Shown here piece by piece: positions 8,840-18,088 of a DNA stretch of 64,000 nt. The stretch covers positions 20,377-84,376 of the forward strand of contig NZ_JABBMT010000016.1 in assembly GCF_012927645.1 (NCBI RefSeq). The letters run 5' to 3'. A program made the translations under genes and the position numbers. Source of the DNA: Pseudoalteromonas arctica. GTDB taxonomy: Bacteria; Pseudomonadota; Gammaproteobacteria; Enterobacterales; Alteromonadaceae. Under the pieces are notes generated by a model. The model was not told the DNA's origin. It searched no databases and worked only from the letters and a program-made list of their open reading frames with translations. How positions within the stretch are numbered: position 1 is the stretch's first letter; the number at the start of each line of letters is the position of its first letter.

Positions 8840-9919
8840 TTACTCTAAATATTCGTAGCTTACCCGTGGGGTTATATTACACAGCAACTCGTAAGGAATT
8901 GTTGTAGCACATTGGGCTATTTCTTCAACAGGAAGTTCTGACCCCCACATTACCACGTCATCACCCACTTTGATATTGTCGCTGTTATCGCCAATATCAA
9001 CACTGATCATATCCATTGAGACGTTACCAGCAATGCCGTAGCGCTTATTACCTATTACCACCGGTGTACCGTGTTTAGCATGGCGCGGATAACCATCGCC
9101 ATAGCCCATAGCTACAACAGCTAGCTTAGTTGCCTTAGTACTTTGCCAGCGACCACCATAGCCAACGCATTGTCCAGCTTCTACATCACGAATTGCTATC
9201 ACCTTGGTAGTTAAGCGCATCACCGGTTTTAAATTATGCTGCTCCCCGGTGCAATTAAGCATAGGTGACACACCATACAGCATTAATCCTGGCCGTACCC
9301 AATCACCATGTCCTGCAGGCCACGCTATTATGCCAGCTGAATTAGCTAAGCAGTGAGCTTGTTGTTTACCTATCACAAGAGAGTCAAATAGCACTATTTG
9401 TTGCGCAGTTTTACTGTCACTGATATCGTCGGCACAGGAAAAGTGGGTCATTAAGTTAATATTATTTTTTACATTTTCTGTCGCTAATAACCGCTGATAA
9501 AAGTCTTCAAACTGAGTCGCTGCGATCCCTAGACGATGCATACCTGTATTGATTTTCAACCAACAACTAATAGGCGCGTCTAGCTGAGCTTGCTCAAGCG
9601 CGATAAGTTGATTTTCGTCGTGGATAATTGCCTGAAAATTATTTGCCAATAATATAGGTAAGTCATCTTGATGGAAAAAACCTTCCAGCAACACAATAGG
9701 CTTGGTCAGCCCGCCCGCTCGCAGTGCTAAAGCTTCATCTATTCGTGCCACAGCAAATGCATCGGCATCATTAAGGTGCTGCGCTATTTTCACTAAACCA
9801 TGACCATAAGCATTGGCTTTTAATACCGCCATAACTTTACTGTTAGGCGCAAACTGTCGCACTTGCGCTAAGTTATGAGCAAGTGCTTGTAAGTTAATTT
9901 CGGCTATAGCTAAACGCAT
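8840..9919 (-). CDS. alr: alanine racemase
   Basis: A 359-residue fold-type III PLP enzyme that makes D-alanine for peptidoglycan. The PLP lysine is K34 in 'AVLKANAYGHG'. The catalytic tyrosine lies in 'VGYGGRW' near residue 255, and the 'GYGDGYPR' and 'VSMDMISVDIG' motifs are present. The start codon overlaps the dnaB stop by one base (TGATG), so the two genes are coupled. dnaB-alr is a common gammaproteobacterial pairing. Confidence 0.96.
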   Translation of the reverse strand: MRLAIAEINLQALAHNLAQVRQFAPNSKVMAVLKANAYGHGLVKIAQHLNDADAFAVARIDEALALRAGGLTKPIVLLEGFFHQDDLPILLANNFQAIIHDENQLIALEQAQLDAPISCWLKINTGMHRLGIAATQFEDFYQRLLATENVKNNINLMTHFSCADDISDSKTAQQIVLFDSLVIGKQQAHCLANSAGIIAWPAGHGDWVRPGLMLYGVSPMLNCTGEQHNLKPVMRLTTKVIAIRDVEAGQCVGYGGRWQSTKATKLAVVAMGYGDGYPRHAKHGTPVVIGNKRYGIAGNVSMDMISVDIGDNSDNIKVGDDVVMWGSELPVEEIAQCATTIPYELLCNITPRVSYEYLE

Positions 9920-11298
9920 CAGTAATCGTCGTCTACCGCAGGTCCGGCGTAATTATCAAAACGCGAGAACTGACCTTGGAAGGTTAAACGTACTTTACCA
10001 ATTGGACCATTACGTTGTTTACCAATAATGATTTCAGCGACGCCTTTATCGGTACTATCTTCGTTATACACTTCATCACGGTAGATAAACATGATCAAAT
10101 CGGCATCCTGCTCGATAGAGCCTGATTCACGTAAGTCGGAGTTAATTGGCCGTTTGTCAGCACGTTGCTCTAGGGTACGGTTTAACTGCGATAGAGCAAC
10201 CACAGGGCATTGCAGCTCTTTTGCTAACGACTTGAGTGAGCGTGATATTTCTGCAATCTCTAAGGTACGGTTGTCTGATAAGCTAGGTACACGCATAAGC
10301 TGTAAGTAATCGACCATGATCATACTGATACCACCGTGATCCCGAGCAATACGACGCGCACGAGAGCGCACATCGGTAGGAGTTAGGCCTGATGCATCAT
10401 CAACATACATCTTACCTTTTTCCATCAGTAGCCCCATAGTTGATGAAAGACGCGCCCAATCGTCATCATCCAATTGACCGGTTCGCACTTTGGTCTGATT
10501 AATTCGACCAAGGGATGCCAACATCCTCATCATGATTTGCTCCGAGGGCATTTCTAATGAGTAAATAAGCACGGGCTTATCTTGTGTCATGGCGGCATGT
10601 TCAGCTAAGTTCATCGCAAATGTGGTTTTACCCATCGACGGACGAGCGGCCACAATGATTAAATCTGATGGCTGCAAACCTGTGGTCATTTTATCCAGAT
10701 CAGCGTAACCGGTACTCACCCCCGTCACACCATCTTGTGGTGACTGGTACAACTCTTCGATTTTATCGACTGTTTTTTCTAAGATGCTATGAATACTTTG
10801 CGGACCATCATTACTTTTAGTGCGCTGCTCAGCAATTTTAAATACTTTACTCTCAGCAAAGTCGAGTAAATCATGACTGGTGCGCCCTTCAGGGTTAAAT
10901 CCTGCTTCGGCTATTTCATTGGCAACGCCAATCATTTCACGTACTACAGCACGTTCACGCACGATATTCGCATAGGCGTCGATATTCGCCGCACTTGGCG
11001 TATTTTTAGCAATTTCAGCTAAATAAGCAAAACCGCCGATACCACTGAGTAAGTTTTTTTTCTCTAAACTCTCAGATATGGTGATCAAATCGATTGGGTC
11101 GCCTATTTCAGCAAGCTCGATCATGGCTTCAAAAATAAGCTTATGAGTACGTGTATAAAAATCTTGCGAAACAACCAACTCGGCAACACGGTCAAAGGCT
11201 TGATTATCAAGCATTAAGCCACCTAAAACAGATTGCTCTGCTTCGATGGAATGAGGAGGAACTTTAAGAGTGTCGACTTGTTTATCTGGTTTAGCCAT
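9919..11298 (-). CDS. dnaB: replicative DNA helicase DnaB
   Basis: This 459-residue protein forms the hexameric fork helicase. An N-terminal DnaG-interacting domain ('PPHSIEAEQSVLGGLMLD') is followed by a RecA-like ATPase with Walker A 'ARPSMGKTT' and Walker B region 'IMVDYLQLM'. Length is normal (E. coli 471). In many relatives dnaB follows rplI directly. Here the sigma/anti-sigma and pilin operons lie between them. Confidence 0.97.
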   Translation of the reverse strand: MAKPDKQVDTLKVPPHSIEAEQSVLGGLMLDNQAFDRVAELVVSQDFYTRTHKLIFEAMIELAEIGDPIDLITISESLEKKNLLSGIGGFAYLAEIAKNTPSAANIDAYANIVRERAVVREMIGVANEIAEAGFNPEGRTSHDLLDFAESKVFKIAEQRTKSNDGPQSIHSILEKTVDKIEELYQSPQDGVTGVSTGYADLDKMTTGLQPSDLIIVAARPSMGKTTFAMNLAEHAAMTQDKPVLIYSLEMPSEQIMMRMLASLGRINQTKVRTGQLDDDDWARLSSTMGLLMEKGKMYVDDASGLTPTDVRSRARRIARDHGGISMIMVDYLQLMRVPSLSDNRTLEIAEISRSLKSLAKELQCPVVALSQLNRTLEQRADKRPINSDLRESGSIEQDADLIMFIYRDEVYNEDSTDKGVAEIIIGKQRNGPIGKVRLTFQGQFSRFDNYAGPAVDDDY

Positions 11299-11369
11299 AT
11301 TTAGCCATAACTTCGCAATACTAACAATGAATGGTCTCTATTCTATCGACTTGGCTTAGCCGTGCAAAG

Positions 11370-11400
11370 AGCAAAGCAGGATTTCTTTTCCTACTTTGCT
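11370..11400 (-). terminator. hairpin after the DUF4097 gene, probable terminator
   Basis: AGCAAAGYAGGA and its complement form a 12-bp stem with one mismatch and a 7-nt loop, about 10 bp after the DUF4097 stop and before dnaB. The trailing T run on the minus strand is short, so termination may be weak. Confidence 0.5.
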
Positions 11401-11408
11401 ACGGGAGA

Positions 11409-12353
11409 TTAGTTTTGCTTACGTAATTCTATGCGCCCACTGATAGTATCTATTTCAATATCAGCATCACCACCATTAACCGCAAACGCTAATTCACTTG
11501 ATGGGCCGTACTTGGCTTTCTTCACCTTGTCATTACTCAGCTGATTAACTATTTTACCATTGGCATGAGCTTCAATTTCAAACCGCGCAGAGACGTTAGC
11601 AGGGAAGTAAAAATCGGCATCGCCACTGACTGATTCATAGCTAATTTGCGCGCCTTTTAATAACTCATTGATGTGAATATCACTTTCCCCATTTACCGTG
11701 CTAATACGTAAACTTTTTAATGATTCAAAAACAAAGTCGATATCGCCATTCACGTTTTCTAAGCGAACTTCTTGCGCCGCCGTTTTCGATTTGATATCAC
11801 CATTAACTGCATTAAAGCGCAAAGTGCCTTGTGAATCTTTGTCGTTAATTTCACCATTGACAGTTTCATAACGTATATCACCTTTTAAGCCAATTGCGCT
11901 CACATCCCCATTGACGGTATCAACACTAATATTACCGCTGATGCTTTGTAAGTTAATATCACCATTAACGACATCAATATCAGCCCCAGCGTTCAAATTT
12001 TTAGCACTGATAGTAGCGTTAACACCGGTAAATTCAAGTTCGCTGCTATTTGGCATATAAATAACTAACTGAGAACCATCACCACTATTCCAGCCGTTAT
12101 TATTGTTACGCGGCATTTTAACGATAAATTCGATACGGTCCCCTTCTACTTCTAAACGATACCCTTGTGCTTTGTCATCAAGCTCACCAGTGATCTGTAA
12201 TTGTGATTTATCCCAGCCTTCAATACGTACACTACCACGTTGGTTATCTATAAAAATGCGCTTATTAGCGGGCACCACAATTTGTTCATTGATTTTTTCA
12301 CCAGCAGAGGCGAAAAACGGCAATAGAGTTAGTGCTAATAGTAATATTTTCAT
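11409..12353 (-). CDS. exported DUF4097-type beta-repeat protein
   Basis: About 314 residues from the ATG at 12353. The upstream TTG/ATG choices would put residues before a clean signal peptide (MKILLLALTLLPFFASAG). The mature part is a repetitive right-handed beta-solenoid of roughly 20-residue rungs with recurring 'VNGDI' and 'TVNGE' (for example near residues 125-230), typical of DUF4097/DUF4098 putative adhesins. It is the third gene after an ECF sigma factor and its anti-sigma candidate, 11 bp after the latter's stop. It is probably envelope-located. The ligand is unknown. Confidence 0.75.
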   Translation of the reverse strand: MKILLLALTLLPFFASAGEKINEQIVVPANKRIFIDNQRGSVRIEGWDKSQLQITGELDDKAQGYRLEVEGDRIEFIVKMPRNNNNGWNSGDGSQLVIYMPNSSELEFTGVNATISAKNLNAGADIDVVNGDINLQSISGNISVDTVNGDVSAIGLKGDIRYETVNGEINDKDSQGTLRFNAVNGDIKSKTAAQEVRLENVNGDIDFVFESLKSLRISTVNGESDIHINELLKGAQISYESVSGDADFYFPANVSARFEIEAHANGKIVNQLSNDKVKKAKYGPSSELAFAVNGGDADIEIDTISGRIELRKQN

Positions 12354-12364
12354 GGTTGATACTC

Positions 12365-12847
12365 CTAAATTTGTTGCCACTTTGGTGCATGCACCTTATT
12401 AATTAAATCTAATTGCTGCTGATAAACCTGAGCGAGCATTTTTAATAATGCAGGATTTTCAGGCTCATTGTTGAGGGCTTGCTTTATTGCCTCCTCAGCA
12501 TTTTCTAACTCTGTTAATTGCTGTTGCCAGTTATCTGTCAATGCAGGCTGATTTTGATATTGCACCAACAAGGTTTGTTTTTGCTGGGTAAAATAGTCAC
12601 TCATCACCACACTTGTCGCAGGCTCAGAGCCTGAAAACAGCAACTGCACACTTAATAAAGCTACCACTGAACATGCAGCTACGCCTGCGAGCTTAGGCCA
12701 TGTAACGCTCTTAGTCTGTGGTTTTGGCACTTGTGCTAACGCTTTTTCGATACCTGGCCATAAATCTTTTTGTGGCGTAATGTCTGAGTCTGTGTTGTTA
12801 ATCGACTCAGCTAAAAAGGTGTCAAAATCTGGCTTACTCATTTTCAT
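12365..12847 (-). CDS. membrane-anchored anti-sigma factor candidate
   Basis: A 160-residue protein with a short acidic cytoplasmic N-terminus, one transmembrane helix at about residues 51-72, and a Gln-rich periplasmic helical tail. It overlaps the ECF sigma gene by 14 bp. Size, topology and position fit an anti-sigma factor. No zinc-binding HxxxCxxC (ZAS) motif is present, so the call rests on synteny rather than a signature. Confidence 0.65.
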   Translation of the reverse strand: MKMSKPDFDTFLAESINNTDSDITPQKDLWPGIEKALAQVPKPQTKSVTWPKLAGVAACSVVALLSVQLLFSGSEPATSVVMSDYFTQQKQTLLVQYQNQPALTDNWQQQLTELENAEEAIKQALNNEPENPALLKMLAQVYQQQLDLINKVHAPKWQQI

Positions 12848-13385
12848 ACCACTCTTTTAATAACTGACGGGCGCGATGAAACTGCGACTTACTAGAACCC
12901 ACTGCCATTTCTAACATAGTGGCAATCTCTTCATGGCGATAACCTTCAATGGCGTGTAAAACAAACACCATTCGCGCTCGCTCTGGCAACCGTAAAACTA
13001 ACTTATCCAGGCCATTAAGTCCTTGGCAATCTAGTGCACTTTGCTCGTCCATACCGCTTTGCTCAAGGCTCACTACTTTTTGCAGCCAATTCTTATGTTT
13101 ACGTAAATAGCTAATCGCAATATTGCTAGTAACACTATGCAGCCAAGTAGAAAACTGCGACTGCCCTTCAAAACTGGCGATTTTATGCCACAGCTGCACA
13201 AACACTTCTTGAGTTGCATCTTCAGCGTGTTCGCGATCTGCGAGTAACCGTAAGCACAATCCATATACCCGCTTTACGTGTAATTCATAAAGTGCGGCAT
13301 AAGCATTTTGATCACCGCTTTTTACACGGGCAATAAGTGCATCTTCGCTTAGCTGTGTAAAAGCATGTTTTGCATCTATCAACAT
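12834..13385 (-). CDS. ECF-family RNA polymerase sigma factor
   Basis: A 183-residue group IV sigma factor with only regions 2 and 4. The region 2 helix 'AEDATQEVFVQLWHKI' is near residues 57-72, and the region 4 HTH 'GYRHEEIATMLEMAVGSSKSQ' is near 147-167. It is first in the operon with the anti-sigma candidate and the DUF4097 protein. It probably senses envelope stress through the membrane protein encoded next. The regulon is unknown beyond likely autoregulation. Confidence 0.9.
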   Translation of the reverse strand: MLIDAKHAFTQLSEDALIARVKSGDQNAYAALYELHVKRVYGLCLRLLADREHAEDATQEVFVQLWHKIASFEGQSQFSTWLHSVTSNIAISYLRKHKNWLQKVVSLEQSGMDEQSALDCQGLNGLDKLVLRLPERARMVFVLHAIEGYRHEEIATMLEMAVGSSKSQFHRARQLLKEWYENE

Positions 13386-13584
13386 CGTTGATGTTGTCCC
13401 TTTATGATTATTATTTTGAATTTAGTGTATACCCTACTGCGATGGAAATACGATCTTTCAGATATTTTATGTTTCTTGAGGAGTTAGACGCAGGGAAAGA
13501 GTGAAAAGGTTTAAAGTAGATTGCAAGTTTTTAAAAAATTAATTCAAAAACAGCTAACTTAAAAGTTAATCCTTTAAATGATAA

Positions 13585-15357
13585 TTAAAATGTCGGTTCT
13601 ACGGGTTCTTCAGGTGTCTGAACAGGTGTTTTATATGACCAGCCAAGAAAAGCAATTTTAGCGCTGCTACTGGAGCTTCCGCCTAATGTAATATTCTTTA
13701 ATGCCACATCATAGCGTGTTTCCCCATTACCGCAGTTTGATACACTCCCTCCTCGAATTGAGCCAGTGAACTGAGCCCCAGCATCAACCCGCACATCAGT
13801 ATCAGGTGCATAAATTGTTGCATACATTTCGGTATTCGATGCAATGTAAATACCAAACTTATCACTGACACCACCTTTATCCTTACATGATAAAGATCCA
13901 TCACCTGATTTATATCCAGAGTAAATATTTAGTGCATAGGCATCAGATGACGTGAGTTTAACGATCGTTTCTTCTACTATTGGGCTAGTGCGGATATGAA
14001 TTTTCCCCATAACATAAAGTGTTAAACTAACACCTTTATGTATTTTAAAGTGTGATTCACCACTGGCTGTAATTGTAAAGTCACCTGCAACATAAACAGC
14101 TACTTTCTTATTATCGCCCCCAGCTAAAAGTGCATCTAAACTGCCACCATTTATAGTGAGATCATTAAAAAAATACATATTTTCCTGAACCCGGCCTAAG
14201 ACTGTGATATCTTGAGGTAAGTACTCTGTTACAGTCCTATTATCTATAAATACAGCTTTGTTTTCATTTAATGTTATTTTCTTAGTATTATTCGTCAGTT
14301 GTAGATCAGGAAATGGCCCTAATGAATCTAACTCGCTCAATGTACTAATATTTAAAGGATCACATTGATCTTTTATGTATGTAGGTGAACTTGTAGGATC
14401 ATCAGGGTCTAGCCCTGCAACATTTGGCACTGTCAAACCTTCTACATAAGCAGTACTAGGTAAAGTCTTTACAATTGAATTATTTATATAACTACTAGAA
14501 CTTAATACAGCTCCACCATAAAGAATGTCAGGAATATCGACGGGACTATAATTTACATGAACACCATTATTTAATGTTAAATTCTTTTCACTACGAACAT
14601 AGCCATTCACCATCACATCTTTAAGCTGAACATTACCATTAGCTAAAATATTGCCATTAATTTTTGTACTCCAAGTGCTAGTGCCTGATGGAAATAGAAT
14701 ATCCTTATTAGCCCATAAATCACCCTCAACAGACTGAGAAGAGCTGACAATAATTGAGCCAGTCGACGCAACACTGCCTTTTATTGTCCCTGTTCCACTT
14801 AATGTCACATTTGCATTATGGACTGTGGTTCTTACATCAGCGTCATTTCCAGCATAGCTCGCATCGGTTGAATCATAGCTGGTAATTTTACCTGAGCCAC
14901 CTAGCGATACCCCTCGACAACCTATTATCGAATCTGAGTAAGGTGTTAAATTATTACCTGGTATAAAACCAAACCGTGCCACTAAGTTGCTCTGCGCATC
15001 ACCTTCATAGCGCTCGCCGATACTGGCTATTTCCAGCTCGCCTGCGGTATTTTTACTAATACTTGCGTTGTAAGTTGCATCATCGCCAATCAATCCTGTT
15101 CCGGTAGCATTACCTGTAGCGGCAATTAAGCCATCTATATCTAGGGTTTGATCATTTTCAAAAGCTTGCTGTAGCAACTTAAATTCTTCAAAAATACCTT
15201 TTTCAGCCAGTAAACGGCTATTTATTTTCTTTTGAAAATTACCACTCATGCGCTCTTGAACAATATTTTCACGTAATGAATTAAGCACCACAATACTTGC
15301 CATACTTGTAAGTATAAGTACTGTAATGAGTGTAAATCCATGTTGTTTATTAATCAT
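13585..15357 (-). CDS. large PilX-like pilus assembly protein with beta-repeat C-terminus
   Basis: A 590-residue protein. The N-terminus 'QHGFTLITVLILTSMASIVV' is a type IV pilin-like transmembrane segment, followed by 'ENIVQERMSGNFQKK', characteristic of PilX. PilX is normally about 200 residues. Here a further 400 residues follow: a bactofilin-like beta-solenoid ('GTIKGSVASTGSIIVSS', about 185-275) and a C-terminal DUF7305-like region ('ATIYAPDTDVRVDAGAQF', about 505-525). It is the last gene of a five-gene minor pilin operon, where PilY1 might be expected. It could be a priming-complex or tip protein. Confidence 0.75.
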   Translation of the reverse strand: MINKQHGFTLITVLILTSMASIVVLNSLRENIVQERMSGNFQKKINSRLLAEKGIFEEFKLLQQAFENDQTLDIDGLIAATGNATGTGLIGDDATYNASISKNTAGELEIASIGERYEGDAQSNLVARFGFIPGNNLTPYSDSIIGCRGVSLGGSGKITSYDSTDASYAGNDADVRTTVHNANVTLSGTGTIKGSVASTGSIIVSSSQSVEGDLWANKDILFPSGTSTWSTKINGNILANGNVQLKDVMVNGYVRSEKNLTLNNGVHVNYSPVDIPDILYGGAVLSSSSYINNSIVKTLPSTAYVEGLTVPNVAGLDPDDPTSSPTYIKDQCDPLNISTLSELDSLGPFPDLQLTNNTKKITLNENKAVFIDNRTVTEYLPQDITVLGRVQENMYFFNDLTINGGSLDALLAGGDNKKVAVYVAGDFTITASGESHFKIHKGVSLTLYVMGKIHIRTSPIVEETIVKLTSSDAYALNIYSGYKSGDGSLSCKDKGGVSDKFGIYIASNTEMYATIYAPDTDVRVDAGAQFTGSIRGGSVSNCGNGETRYDVALKNITLGGSSSSSAKIAFLGWSYKTPVQTPEEPVEPTF

Positions 15358-15881
15358 TACGCACCACCAAAAGCATTGCTTAAAATAACATTAGAGACCG
15401 CAATATCAATGGCAATAGTGTCACCAAATTGCGCTGGTAAGTTCTCTGGACCAACATTAATAGTGACAATGTTGTTATCAGTCGAAAAACTCAACTGGCT
15501 GACTCCCATTAATAATCGCTCTGCAGGAGCAGCTCCTAATGTACACATTAAATTATTGCCTTCTAGGCTATAAACTTCATTTATATCAACAGTTGATACA
15601 CTACCGTTACAGGTAATAACACCTGCTGGCTGCTCAATAGTAATAGTCGAGCCATCGGCAGAAACCACAGGGAGAGTAAGCGTTTGCTTAATACTACGGA
15701 TAAAGACTTTACTGCTATAACGGATCACTTCTTGCGCATTTTCAAGCTCTTTACTAACTAAAATAGTGCCTTTAATAGCAGAGTATGAAAGGCTAACTCC
15801 AGCGAGTAGAAATGAACCAGCAGCTAGAGCCACCATGAGTTCTACAAGGGTGTAGCCTCGCGGACGATAAATTGCCATCAT
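15357..15881 (-). CDS. pilW: PilW-like minor pilin
   Basis: About 175 residues. The prepilin motif 'RGYTLVELMVALAAGSF' has the cleavage glycine before the aromatic residue and the conserved Glu at +5. The chosen ATG at 15881 overlaps the pilV stop by one base (TGATG). A second ATG follows directly. PilW proteins join the minor pilin complex that primes type IV pilus assembly. The 3' end overlaps the PilX-like start by one base. Confidence 0.75.
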   Translation of the reverse strand: MMAIYRPRGYTLVELMVALAAGSFLLAGVSLSYSAIKGTILVSKELENAQEVIRYSSKVFIRSIKQTLTLPVVSADGSTITIEQPAGVITCNGSVSTVDINEVYSLEGNNLMCTLGAAPAERLLMGVSQLSFSTDNNIVTINVGPENLPAQFGDTIAIDIAVSNVILSNAFGGA

Positions 15882-16294
15882 CAAACACACCCAACGGGTA
15901 ACTCAGGATAACTAGCATTTAAGGTAATTTGATTTTCTAATTGTGCAGGATCTTGTTGCTTGATCCGATCATCAGCCCATGAAACTGTGATTTGCATATC
16001 ATCTGCATACACCGCAGGTAGGCTCAGCTGATAATCATCGATTTGCGGATCTAAAGAGGCACGAAAGTTAGCATCCGTGAATAAAGCCGGATCCGTCGTT
16101 TGTAACTCACACAAGCGAGGCCAAATACGTTCTAAAGTATTTTGCCCTTGTACCAGCGATACAGTGTAATTAAAGCTATTAGTAGCATATTGTAGTGATT
16201 TGAGTTGTGCTGCTGCCAAGCCTAATAAAGCAATACCGGCGATAACAACCGATAACATCACTTCTAATAATGAAAACCCTCGCTGTTTTAACAC
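15881..16294 (-). CDS. pilV: PilV-like minor pilin
   Basis: A 137-residue prepilin with 'RGFSLLEVMLSVVIAGIALLG' at the N-terminus, including the peptidase site after Gly and Glu at +5. The segment 'GLAAAQLKSLQYA' after the helix is typical of PilV. It starts directly after the FimT-like gene (no gap) and is coupled to pilW. Confidence 0.8.
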   Translation of the reverse strand: MLKQRGFSLLEVMLSVVIAGIALLGLAAAQLKSLQYATNSFNYTVSLVQGQNTLERIWPRLCELQTTDPALFTDANFRASLDPQIDDYQLSLPAVYADDMQITVSWADDRIKQQDPAQLENQITLNASYPELPVGCV

Positions 16295-16744
16295 TTATGC
16301 ACAACCTATAGACTTTTCTGCCAACCAGTTTTGGCCACTTTTTAAAATGCACAAGTAATAATCTACCGTTTTCTCATTGTCATCTTTAATTAAAATTTCG
16401 CTCGCCGCAGAGATTTCGCCACTTGACCACACGGTACGATCAACTAAACGAACCCTTACACCATGATGGTGGATGACAAATTCTTTTAGTACCGTATCAA
16501 CACCATCAACAGCTGCTTTTACCTGCCATTTACTGCCACTTACCACGAGCTTAATTTCACGATCACGTTTGACCGCCTCACTACGGGCATATTTATAGAC
16601 ACTGTTGAGATGATTTGCGGTGGTAACAACCCTATCTTGCATGATCTGCTGACTAAAAGAGGGAAACGCCAAGACCGCCATAATCGCAACGATTGCAACC
16701 ACAATCATCAACTCCACTAATGTAAAACCGGCTGTTCTAGTCAT
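16295..16744 (-). CDS. fimT: FimT/FimU (GspH-like) minor pilin
   Basis: About 149 residues from the ATG at 16744, which has GGGAG five bases upstream. A longer reading from TTG 16759 is less likely. The prepilin motif is 'AGFTLVELMIVVAIVAIMAV', and 'YKYARSEAVKRD' matches the GspH/FimT helix seen in pseudopilins of the H class. Some FimT proteins bind DNA during uptake, but that cannot be judged here. Confidence 0.8.
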   Translation of the reverse strand: MTRTAGFTLVELMIVVAIVAIMAVLAFPSFSQQIMQDRVVTTANHLNSVYKYARSEAVKRDREIKLVVSGSKWQVKAAVDGVDTVLKEFVIHHHGVRVRLVDRTVWSSGEISAASEILIKDDNEKTVDYYLCILKSGQNWLAEKSIGCA

Positions 16745-16746
16745 TG

Positions 16747-17172
16747 TTACTCCCAGCAACTATTAGCATCAGCTGATTGTGTGCCATCATGCTTGATCAC
16801 TAATGCACCACAGCGATCTCCCGCTTGGGCAGAGCCGACTTTTGGGGTTGCTGTTAACATAAATGCACGACTTTTAAAATTAGCGTCCGTAGCAGCACCT
16901 GTAACACGGTTTAACGCTGTATAAGTGAACATGTAAAATTCTGTATTTAGCGCCGCATCAAAAGCATTTGGATAACCACCATTACGTGAATATATACGCT
17001 CCAAAGACACTCCATGTTGTAACATAACGTGCTGAATATCAGCACGGCGGCTACGCTCCATATGCTCGATATATGAAGGCATAGCTACACTGTATAAAAC
17101 ACCTAAAATAGCCACGACTATTAATAACTCGATTAATGTGAAACCAAAAGAAAGCTTCGTACTTTTCATCAT
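16747..17172 (-). CDS. pilE: PilE-like type IV (minor) pilin
   Basis: About 141 residues. The start is set at ATG 17172, which follows an AAAGAGCAG ribosome binding site. The frame also opens at TTG 17184. The N-terminus 'FGFTLIELLIVVAILGVLYSVAMP' is a classic prepilin helix. Cysteines near the C-terminus ('DRCGAL', 'SCWE') can form the pilin disulfide loop. It is first in the operon and ends 2 bp before fimT. In Pseudomonas pilE comes last, so the order here differs. Confidence 0.8.
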   Translation of the reverse strand: MMKSTKLSFGFTLIELLIVVAILGVLYSVAMPSYIEHMERSRRADIQHVMLQHGVSLERIYSRNGGYPNAFDAALNTEFYMFTYTALNRVTGAATDANFKSRAFMLTATPKVGSAQAGDRCGALVIKHDGTQSADANSCWE

Positions 17173-17291
17173 CTGCTCTTTCAATTTTTACATCCTTAAC
17201 ACTATGCCAATTGCACAAACAATATACAATGACAACGCTGTCATTGTCAAGAATCTGTAACCTAATTACAATGTCGCTACACTTTAATTAG

Positions 17292-17421
17292 GTATATACC
17301 AAGTCACCTCAAGATGCAGAATTCAGCGTTTCACAGGGGCTTAATATCAAAGTGTTACTTTGCAAGAATGGCACTCCCTTTTAAGAAGTAACAACGATGA
17401 GAGTAAATACCTGTGAAACGC
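17292..17421. repeat. mosaic intergenic repeat (half palindrome plus second inverted repeat)
   Basis: The first 35 bases (TATACCAAG..CACCTCAAGATGCAGAATTCAGC) match the left half of the palindromic repeat at 36303-36358. The right half is replaced by a different inverted repeat: GCGTTTCACAGG (17326-17337) pairs with CCTGTGAAACGC (17410-17421), enclosing GTTACTT/AAGTAAC. The rest of the 17173-17599 gap holds only a terminator and, presumably, the pilE promoter. Confidence 0.7.
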
Positions 17422-17560
17422 CCAAGGGATTGATTTAAAAGATTAGTTTTTATTTTAGATCCAACAATACCAGATAAAAACCTAAAGCAGGGACTTTAAT
17501 CAATATTTATGTGGAAAATGATATGTTAGCTAGTGACGTGGATTATGATAAACAAAAAAA

Positions 17561-17587
17561 GCCGTGCTTTTCAGCACGGCTTTTTCG
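17561..17587. terminator. rho-independent terminator after rplI
   Basis: GCCGTGC/GCACGGC stem with loop TTTTCA, preceded by seven A and followed by five T. It lies 13 bp beyond the rplI stop and ends the ribosomal protein operon on the minus strand. It is symmetric enough to work both ways. Confidence 0.9.
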
Positions 17588-17599
17588 CTTAATTAAAAA

Positions 17600-18052
17600 T
17601 TAAGCTTCAGCGATTACGATTACTTTGATAGTAGCCGTTACTTCTGAATGAACTGCGATTGATACGTCAAATTCGCCAGTCTCACGGATAGTACCTAGAG
17701 GTAAACGAACTTCTGACTTAGTAACTTCAACACCAACAGCTGAGATAGCGTCAGCGATGTCGCGAGTACCGATAGAACCGAATAACTTACCTTCGTCACC
17801 AGCTTTAGATACTAATGTAACTTCAGCTAATGCTTCAAGTTTATCAGCGCGTGCTTGTGCAGCAACAAGCTGGTCAGCGATTTTCGCTTCAAGCTCAGCA
17901 CGACGTGCGTCAAAAGTTTCAATGTTAGCTTTAGTTGCAGGAACTGCCTTACCTTGTGGGAAAAGGAAGTTACGTGCGAAGCCAGATTTAACTACAACCT
18001 GGTCACCTAGGCCACCTAGGTTAGCGATCTTATCTAGTAGAATAACTTGCAT
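17600..18052 (-). CDS. rplI: 50S ribosomal protein bL9
   Basis: A 150-residue protein with the bL9 N-terminal domain '[19 protein letters not shown]', the basic '[13 protein letters not shown]', a long connecting helix and a C-terminal RNA-binding domain with '[13 protein letters not shown]'. It is the last gene of rpsF-priB-rpsR-rplI, 36 bp after rpsR, followed by a terminator. Confidence 0.98.
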   Translation of the reverse strand: MQVILLDKIANLGGLGDQVVVKSGFARNFLFPQGKAVPATKANIETFDARRAELEAKIADQLVAAQARADKLEALAEVTLVSKAGDEGKLFGSIGTRDIADAISAVGVEVTKSEVRLPLGTIRETGEFDVSIAVHSEVTATIKVIVIAEA

Positions 18053-18088
18053 GTTTCTACACCTTTTAAAAACGTGTTAATCCGCTGC

